From: Paramoeba atlantica | Taxonomy: Eukaryota; Discosea | Assembly: GCA_977017575.1 (NCBI GenBank) | Contig: CDRNVI010000085.1 | Coordinates: 1-64,000, forward strand | Reading direction: 5' to 3' | DNA: 64,000 nt | Shown: piece after piece, positions 59,996 through 64,000 of the stretch | Layout: the number at the start of each line of letters is the position of its first letter | Numbering within the stretch: position 1 is the stretch's first letter | Position numbers and translations under genes: made by a program | Notes under the pieces: model-generated | Database searches by the model: none | Told to the model about the DNA's origin: nothing | The model's input: the letters and a program-made list of their open reading frames with translations, nothing else

Positions 59996-60027
59996 CAACA
60001 AGGTACAGAAACTGTATCTTTATCGTT
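59996..60027 (-). other. Spliced-leader copy, full, at L9 5' end
   Basis: A perfect 32-nt SL on the minus strand followed by ATTTATTTTCTTATTATC and the L9 start. Its outer edge coincides with the start of the TSD. Confidence 0.9.
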
Positions 60028-61092
60028 ATTCCAACCGATCCAAAGAGGCATATTACAAAAGAATGCATGTGAGTCCATTGTACATGAACTTTTGGAAGAG
60101 CATGAAGCTGGAGCCACAATTTTGACGATTGACTTCAAGAATGCATACAATACGCCACAACGTACGGCAATAGAAGAAGCGCTCCTTCAATACCCGGTAT
60201 TCAAACACTTTATGCGAATGTTCTATTTTGAATATGGTCAACCATCGGAACTTTTATTTTTCGCCAACGACTCATTACATTCCGTGATCGAAAGCTCGTC
60301 TGGGGTCCGTCAAGGATCAGCACTCTCTTCGGTTTATTTTTGCGCACTGCTACAAGGTCCTTTGAAAGAAATTGCGAAGCTCTATCCAGAGGTTACTATC
60401 AGAGCCTACCAGGACGATGTGACGATGAGCTCCAAAAATGAGTCATCTTTGGAAGTTGCGTTCCTTCACCTCAAAGAACTAGCAAGTGGTCTGAATCTTG
60501 AAATTAATTCCCGTAAATGCGAAGTATTCCAAGGCTACAGTTCAACGAATAATCGAGGGATGGATCTCAAGGAACTTGGGGTGGAAGACTGTGTGGATTC
60601 CATCAAGGTCCTAGGAGCATACATCGGGCATAATAAAGCCGTTGAACGAAAGCTCTTGGAGAAGTTAGGGAAACATAAATGTTTATTTCGAAGACTTCGC
60701 GCTATGGGTCCCAGCAACTTGTCACTAGCGATTCTCAAGCGATGTACCATACCCCGTCATGATTACCACCTTCGAGTCCATAAACCTGGAGCTTCGTTTC
60801 TTCTTGCCCAGGTGTTCGACGAGGAAATCCATGAGATCCTAAAGAAATGGTGTGGTGCAGATAGTGAAGCACTTAAACTCTCTGCCCTCCCATGTAAAAT
60901 GGGAGGTCTAGGAATCACCTCAACCGTTCTAAAGCAACGCTACTTTTTCGAAGCGTCCCTAAAATCTATTGATGAGCGATCGAAACCCATTAATGCTCCG
61001 GTAGATAAGGGAGGCAAGAAACAAGCCGACAGCACACGAACGAATTCACAAGCTGCACGCACCCAGCTAAGAAAGAGCATGAAGAATGAACA
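60028..61092 (+). pseudogene. L8 ORF, RT part
   Basis: Continues L8: QRGILQKNACESIVHEL, TIDFKNAYNTP, SGVRQGSALSSVYFC, catalytic AYQDDVTMSS, IKVLGAYIGHNKAVERK, KMGGLGITSTVLKQRYF, then a linker up to the SINE at RKSMKNE. The first codons abut the L9 TSD. Confidence 0.8.
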
Positions 61093-61640
61093 ATATGTCA
61101 GGGCATCCGGCTTATGTCGGATGATGGGACTTAGCGATCCCAGCTTCCCGAGCTAACTCACCCGGCGTCGCATAACAAGACGCTAAAGAACTAGGGTGAA
61201 TACGATGAATACAATATGGATGACACTACCCGGTGCCAGTAAAACGAGGCACTAAATAATTAGGGTGGATGTCATTCTGGCAACGTAGAATGGGTGGCAC
61301 CGCCCGGTACCGAATATAACAAGGTACTAAGAAACTAGGGTGGGTGCCATTCGGGCTAATCTTTGGAATGTGTTTGTGTTTTTTTTTATCCACCCTCAAA
61401 AGATAGAGTGGTTTTTTTTGGTCAAGGGGCGCCTTATTTGCATTACCTAAGGCGCAGGGGTATAGCGCACCCCACCTCCCTAGCTGTAACCTAACTCCTC
61501 TCCAAACGGAGGTCAGCCGTAGCTTGCTATGGCTGGCTCTCCGGATACGTCGCAAGACGTATTCGGACTGCCCGTTTGGGGAGTTGAGGGGCCATAACTT
61601 TTCGGAGTCAAAAGGCCCAATACATCATCATCATCATCAT
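61093..61640 (+). mobile_element. SINE S1, hairpin-bearing copy with 15-bp TSDs
   Basis: A 548-bp element flanked by CATGAAGAATGAACA at 61078-61092 and 61641-61655. The 5' half has three hairpin modules (61159-61198, 61220-61274, 61295-61350). The 3' half has the S1 SINE body (GGGGTATAGCGCACCCC, GCCGTAGC-TT-GCTATGGC, GGGGCC…ACTT-TTCG-GAGT…GGCCC) and a (CAT)n tail. No clear A and B boxes were found. The LINE enzyme that moved it is unknown. Confidence 0.8.
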
Positions 61641-61655
61641 CATGAAGAATGAACA

Positions 61656-61856
61656 CGAGAAGACAGCAGCAGAATTGAATGCAATACCGAGATTCCAAAA
61701 TATCATAAAGCGAACGAAGGAGGCGAACAATCACTTAGATTCAACGTGCAACTACGTAAATCCATATCTTTTTCGTTACACTCGAATGATGCGCCTAGGA
61801 ATTGCTCTAAGTAATGTGTCAGGCGAGATTACATGCCCTGGATGTGGAACAAATTT
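61656..61856 (+). pseudogene. L8 ORF, terminal piece before truncation
   Basis: Resumes L8 after the SINE: ELNAIPRFQNIIKRTKEAN, CNYVNPYLFRYTRMMRLG and the first half of the zinc finger CPGCGT, where a T run begins. The nuclease domain is missing from this copy. Confidence 0.75.
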
Positions 61857-61990
61857 TTTTTTTTTTTTTTTTTTGCGTTTTCCATTAGTTGTTCAGGGGT
61901 GAACTTTGCATTTGACACCGTACAAGTATGTACAACAGTTACGTCATACAATATCTCTCCCTGGTGAAAGCCGAGCTGCGCATTCATGCT
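61857..61990 (-). pseudogene. LINE L12 fragment, RLE piece with poly(A)
   Basis: Minus-strand reading GEILYDVTVVHTC, followed by FTPEQLMENA and a T run at 61857-61874 (poly(A) on the minus strand). A very short, internally truncated CRE-like LINE copy. Confidence 0.5.
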
Positions 61991-62035
61991 TTTTTTTTCC
62001 GAAAACGAAAGCGTTCGTTTATACTAAATTATCTT

Positions 62036-62147
62036 TTTTTTTTTTTTTTTTTTTGCACACTAATAAAATAACTTGTAAGAGTTTTTTTTTATGTGCCACG
62101 AAGGGCCATTATGTCAATCATCCTAAATTTCTAAACGTATACTTCTA
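62036..62147 (-). repeat. V4-type repeat A end, fragment
   Basis: 62091-62147 (ATGTGCCACGAAGGGCC … CGTATACTTCTA) resembles the end of repeat A in V2 (ATGTGCCCCGAAGGGCC) and V4 (GTAGACTTCTA). A T run at about 62036-62054 precedes it. A worn solo repeat end. Confidence 0.55.
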
Positions 62148-62205
62148 CTCCAGCTAATCTGTAGTTTTTTTTTTGTTTCCTTTATTCTAGATTCATTTCC
62201 CAAAA

Positions 62206-63998
62206 TCATATCCCTAAAGTCGCATCTGCTGCTGTGGTAATTCCATATTTTTTTAGGTGGCTTGATAAAGTCGATCCTGTCAGCTCTTGCATGTATAAAC
62301 AAAAATCCTGGCATATGAATTCGCGGTCTATCTGGCACCTGTCCGCGAGATTGTGTAGCAGATTACGGGTATTCACGTGGAGCAAGCCTCCGGAGAGAAC
62401 TGGTAAGCACTCAAACTGTTCAGCAGGGATTTTGTTCGTTTTGACATACGTATCGTTTTTTCTTTTCGCCGCGTCTTTCATTAGTTGCCAGCTCTTTTTC
62501 CCTAGATTCGATGGAGAAAATTCATGTATGACCGTAAAGTCATAAAATACAGCTCCCGAAACCCAGTGGATTAAAAGATCAGGTCCTGACCGTTGTAGTT
62601 TGCGGTTCTTGCATCTATGGTGATGCTCTTTTTGTTGTTCGTCGTTCAAGGTTGCTGAGCAACCTAAACAACGGTACGATGCGAATTGTCGTGGTTCTCG
62701 TTCACACGGTATCCCGGCTTTCAAGCATAGCTCGTATATATACCTAACAAGCGCATTATGCTTTGTTGTCGCGTTGCTTCCTGGGCATGTAGAACATCCT
62801 GGAATATGTGTTAATGCTTTTTTCGAGTCCAGAATTAACCTACAACCGGGACATAAAATACTGTCGGGAAGTTGTTGTAAAGGTAGTCCTAGTCGGGGGC
62901 GAATCGCTAAACTGAATTGAAGGGATGGCACCAACCTAGCACTAGATTGTAACCATTCGTAGTTGCCTTTCTCACTCGACATTTGTATGATTTTTGCTTT
63001 ATCCGGATCTTCCATTAGTTGCTTTCGGACCTTCTGGTGATGCATTTCAGCCTTAGTTTCTGTGTTTACATTAGTAGATCCACGTTCCGCTTGAGCAGTG
63101 TTAGAGTTTAAATGCTCGAAAGCAGAATTTTTGGATGCAATGTAAGCAGATTCCCTAATAGGCATTGTGGAAGAGAGACCGAGACCGCCTAATTTTAATG
63201 GCATTCTCGCCCAGGAAATTTGTTCTGCCGTCAACTCTCCGAACCATGAGTTCAAAACATTGTCCACCTTCATGTCGAATTCTTTACAGAGTTGTTCTGT
63301 CACTTCTGGTTTATGTGTCCGCATGTGATACGTCTGGCGGACGTTTACACATTTGGAGAGGATGCGTAATGAAATGTTGTTGATGCCCATCTTTTGCAGT
63401 CGGCGGAATATCGTACTCTTGTTTTGCAGCTTCCGCAGCAGTAGTTCGCTAACCCGATCGCTTTGACCAATGTACGCGCCCAAAAATTTCATCGCCTCGG
63501 TTTCCGTTTTCACGCCCTCTGCTGCCAGCTCTACTGGAATTGGGTTTTCCGAGATCCCTGTAAACCAAATGCATTTTTGTTTTGCTAGAACTAACCGTTT
63601 TTCACCGAGTAGTGTCTGCAGCCTAAAAAATGCCTTTGAAAGCATTGTAGGATCCCGTGCCGCCATGTTCACATCATCAATGTAGGCAAAGATGCGCACC
63701 TCGGGAAATTCTAAAGCTAAGTTTTCCAATATTGGTTGCATTAAAGTGCAGAAAAACACGGTAGCGAGCGACGAACCTTGTCGAACTCCAGCACAGCTGT
63801 TCACAATTCCATGAAGCTGGCCATTCGATCCGTAATACAGCAGTTCCGATGGTTCCGCATATTGAGCCGCGAAAAATTTGTAGAATGGGCGCAGTGATTC
63901 GTATGAAAACAAAGCAGACGCAATTTCGTCTCGAGGTGGAGAATTAAAGGCATTTGCAATATCCAATGATAGAATGTTTTGCCCATCTTCATATATTT
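62206..63998 (-). CDS. L10 ORF: RT with RLE, partial
   Basis: Open to the window edge. Shows LDIANAFNSPPRDEIA, GVRQGSSLATVFFC, catalytic AYIDDVNMAARD, KLGGLGLSSTMP, CPGC…HIPGCSTC-x8-H, CLGC-x9-H-x3-C, the nuclease SGPDLLIHW-x8-YDFTVIHE and MQELTGSTLSSHLKKYG. No frame break in the visible part. Confidence 0.8.
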   Translation of the reverse strand, partial: IYEDGQNILSLDIANAFNSPPRDEIASALFSYESLRPFYKFFAAQYAEPSELLYYGSNGQLHGIVNSCAGVRQGSSLATVFFCTLMQPILENLALEFPEVRIFAYIDDVNMAARDPTMLSKAFFRLQTLLGEKRLVLAKQKCIWFTGISENPIPVELAAEGVKTETEAMKFLGAYIGQSDRVSELLLRKLQNKSTIFRRLQKMGINNISLRILSKCVNVRQTYHMRTHKPEVTEQLCKEFDMKVDNVLNSWFGELTAEQISWARMPLKLGGLGLSSTMPIRESAYIASKNSAFEHLNSNTAQAERGSTNVNTETKAEMHHQKVRKQLMEDPDKAKIIQMSSEKGNYEWLQSSARLVPSLQFSLAIRPRLGLPLQQLPDSILCPGCRLILDSKKALTHIPGCSTCPGSNATTKHNALVRYIYELCLKAGIPCEREPRQFASYRCLGCSATLNDEQQKEHHHRCKNRKLQRSGPDLLIHWVSGAVFYDFTVIHEFSPSNLGKKSWQLMKDAAKRKNDTYVKTNKIPAEQFECLPVLSGGLLHVNTRNLLHNLADRCQIDREFICQDFCLYMQELTGSTLSSHLKKYGITTAADATLGI

Positions 63999-64000
63999 CT
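62206..64000 (-). mobile_element. LINE L10, CRE-like, runs out of the window
   Basis: Minus-strand LINE whose 5' part lies beyond the right edge. The ORF stop is at 62206. Untranslated sequence with T runs follows at 62165-62175. Belongs with L1, L3, L4 and L6 by sequence (AFNSP and VIHEFSPSN). Confidence 0.75.

Larger units (their letters stand above)
56026..60027 (-). mobile_element. LINE L9, CRE-like, complete from SL to poly(A)
   Basis: A 4-kb full-length insertion on the minus strand into L8. From its 5' end: complete SL (60027-59996), a 27-nt leader, an uninterrupted ORF (59968-56429), about 390 nt of 3' untranslated region and a poly(A) of nine (T run 56026-56034). Flanked by TATTCCAAC at 56017-56025 and ATTCCAAC at 60028-60035. 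The first base of the right copy coincides with the last base of the SL complement, so the TSD is 8-9 bp and begins right at the SL cap end. No defect seen. Confidence 0.9.
54503..61856 (+). mobile_element. LINE L8, CRE-like, SL-tagged, split by L9 and a SINE
   Basis: Plus strand. Parts: 54503-56025, 60028-61092 and 61641-61856. L9 sits in the first gap with TSD TATTCCAAC, the SINE in the second with a 15-bp TSD. The 5' end is a 17-nt remnant of the SL and a 22-nt leader. The 3' end stops inside the zinc finger (CPGCGT) at the poly(A) end of fragment L12. Confidence 0.8.

Noticed and set aside
54503-60027. SLACS/CZAR-style site-specific insertion into SL genes
   Set aside because: The SL copies lie at element 5' ends with different flanks, and TSDs (L9, the 777-bp retroposon) come from LINE sequence and not from SL genes.
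61310-61345. Antisense match between the hairpin loop (AACAAGGTAC, AGAAACT) and the SL
   Set aside because: The match is 10 plus 7 nt with a two-base gap, but covarying units (GACGCT, GGCACT) lose it, so pairing with the SL is not what is conserved. Probably chance.

Overview
The window looks like a piece of a repeat-rich nuclear genome from a euglenozoan protist (kinetoplastid or diplonemid relative). The main clue is a 32-nt sequence ending in ACAGTTTCTGTACCTTGTTG. It closely resembles the euglenozoan spliced-leader (SL) exon as I remember it, and it sits at or near the 5' end of five different mobile elements. The second clue is the repertoire of elements: tyrosine-recombinase retroelements with the order Gag - recombinase - RT/RNase H (the order of trypanosomatid VIPER) and many LINEs with a C-terminal restriction-like endonuclease (RLE), resembling the CRE/SLACS/CZAR group. 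The assignment rests on sequence I can read and on remembered family features. No database search was run.

Layout. 1-8.9 kb: a SINE, a Tc1/mariner-type foldback MITE, the only clear host gene (a MutL/MLH3-like mismatch-repair protein, minus strand, 2026-4014), a tRNA-derived SINE with 12-bp target-site duplications (TSDs), a small MITE, a G-rich repeat, and a pogo-like DNA transposon (6801-8647). 8.9-14.2 kb: an RLE LINE (minus) with an ORF1 carrying four C/H zinc motifs, tagged with the SL at its 5' end, next to the RNase H end of another LINE. 14.2-17.4 kb: VIPER-like fossil V1. 17.37-21.88 kb: a SINE with 11-bp TSDs, split by a solo VIPER-like repeat and by CRE-like LINE L1. 22.0-28.5 kb: VIPER-like V2, with complete split direct repeats, sitting inside an opposite-strand relative V3. 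28.57-34.5 kb: CRE-like LINE L2, interrupted by a 777-bp SL-tagged retroposon, followed by a 1.5-kb 18-bp minisatellite. 34.6-37.7 kb: VIPER-like fossil V5. 38.1-44.4 kb: a third kind of RLE LINE (E) split by V4, a complete VIPER-like element that carries an SL copy. 44.4-64.0 kb: a pile of CRE-like LINEs in both orientations (L3-L10, L12), including L9, a complete SL-to-poly(A) insertion inside L8, and a SINE with 15-bp TSDs.

How the parts fit. The recurring theme is retrotransposition of mature, trans-spliced mRNA. The SL is never followed by a GT splice donor, so these are not SL RNA genes. Instead the SL is joined directly to short element leaders, and in L9 and the 777-bp retroposon the TSD begins at the SL 5' end. 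In V4 the exact 3' splice acceptor (AG|AATC) is still present in the adjacent unspliced repeat. Tyrosine-recombinase elements insert with no TSD, LINEs and SINEs with short ones, so most of the nesting order can be read from the sequence. Non-TE coding sequence is almost absent. The ORF at 28958 and the minus-strand ORF near 49.6-50.1 kb are not recognised.
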